NCBI RefSeq assembly: GCF_009467825.1
Contig: NZ_WIOK01000021.1
Span: forward strand, 34,791 to 98,790
Length of the DNA: 64,000 nt
Source: Cyclobacterium xiamenense
GTDB taxonomy: Bacteria > Bacteroidota > Bacteroidia > Cytophagales > Cyclobacteriaceae
Reading direction: 5' to 3'
Position 1 is the first letter of the stretch. Each line of letters starts with the position of its first letter. A program made the translations under genes and the position numbers. The notes below the pieces were generated by a model. The model was not told where the DNA came from, searched no databases, and saw only the letters and a program-made list of their open reading frames with translations. Below are positions 63,825 through 64,000 of the stretch, in pieces.

Positions 63825-64000
63825 ATGAGTACAGAAGAAAAAGAAAACCTAAAAGAGAAAGCATTAAGACAATTTAAAAACGGAGAGCCCTTATTTGGCA
63901 GAGGCGGAGCATTTGCCCCAATGCTGAAGGAGTTTTTGGAAGAGGCTCTTGAAGCAGAGATGGAAGGGCATCTGAGCAGCGATGAGTCTGGCCGTGAGGT
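63825..64000 (+). CDS. IS256-family transposase, N-terminal part (cut by window edge)
   Basis: From the ATG at 63825 the frame reads 58 codons to the window end without a stop. GAFAPMLKEFLEEALEAEMEGHLSSDE (residues about 29-55, read in parts) is the conserved N-terminal helix of IS256/mutator-type transposases. The element begins somewhere between 63753 and 63824; a GAGACTGTAATCTC sequence at about 63771 may belong to its left inverted repeat, but the right end is outside the window, so this cannot be confirmed. Confidence 0.8.
   Translation, partial: MSTEEKENLKEKALRQFKNGEPLFGRGGAFAPMLKEFLEEALEAEMEGHLSSDESGRE

Noticed and set aside
1..64000. CRISPR arrays, tRNA or rRNA genes
   Set aside because: No regularly spaced repeats of suitable length and no cloverleaf or rRNA-like stretch were noticed in the gaps between genes.

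Overview
The window reads as chromosomal DNA of a member of the Bacteroidota, probably a marine or environmental glycan degrader. The evidence is a SusC/SusD pair, Bacteroidota-type promoter elements (TTG, about 20 bases, TAnnTTTG), many lipoproteins and Tat-exported redox proteins, and a large share of families best known from Planctomycetes but also found in this phylum (DUF1080, DUF1501, DUF1549/DUF1553, PVC-type membrane dehydrogenases). No rRNA, tRNA or CRISPR array was seen. Genus cannot be told from the sequence.

Layout. 1-7346 (minus) is one tight run: Gfo/Idh/MocA oxidoreductase, DUF1080 protein, PhyH dioxygenase, membrane dehydrogenase with HEAT repeats and cytochrome c, a second DUF1080 protein and a truncated second oxidoreductase. 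7535-10420 is a large FAD/Fe-S dehydrogenase; a paralogue lies at 21843-24791. 10628-16062 holds a HGSNAT-like acyltransferase, two alginate-lyase-like proteins, a DUF3667 membrane protein and an AraC regulator. 16218-21755 holds a ThuA-dehydrogenase-HEAT-LamG-cupredoxin fusion, a ketose 3-epimerase-like protein and an oxidoreductase lacking the EKP motif. 24928-29662 has a kinase-like protein, an exported ADP-ribosylglycohydrolase, a fatty acid desaturase and a BASS transporter. 29675-34145 and 41742-47613 are two DUF1549/1553 plus DUF1501 modules on either side of SusC/SusD (34727-39771) and a propeller lipoprotein. 47913-55581 is a hexuronate block: TRAP transporter, KDG kinase and, divergently, UxaA, an SDR reductase and UxuA. 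55600-58150 has two decayed copies of one transposase flanking an AT-rich pyruvyl transferase gene. 58247-62844 has an exported oxidoreductase, an NAD(P)-binding protein and a glycosidase-like protein. 62986-64000 is a small accessory end: antitoxin/PIN toxin pair, a decapitated XRE regulator and the start of an IS256-type transposase.

How it may fit together (inference). DUF1080 proteins, Gfo/Idh/MocA oxidoreductases and sugar isomerases/epimerases are the parts of the described glycan breakdown route that passes through 3-keto intermediates. Here they sit beside exported dehydrogenase-like propellers fused to either a haem domain or a cupredoxin, which would allow periplasmic sugar oxidation to be wired to the respiratory chain. 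The hexuronate block would feed uronic acids, perhaps from alginate-like or pectin-like polymers, through 2-keto-3-deoxygluconate.
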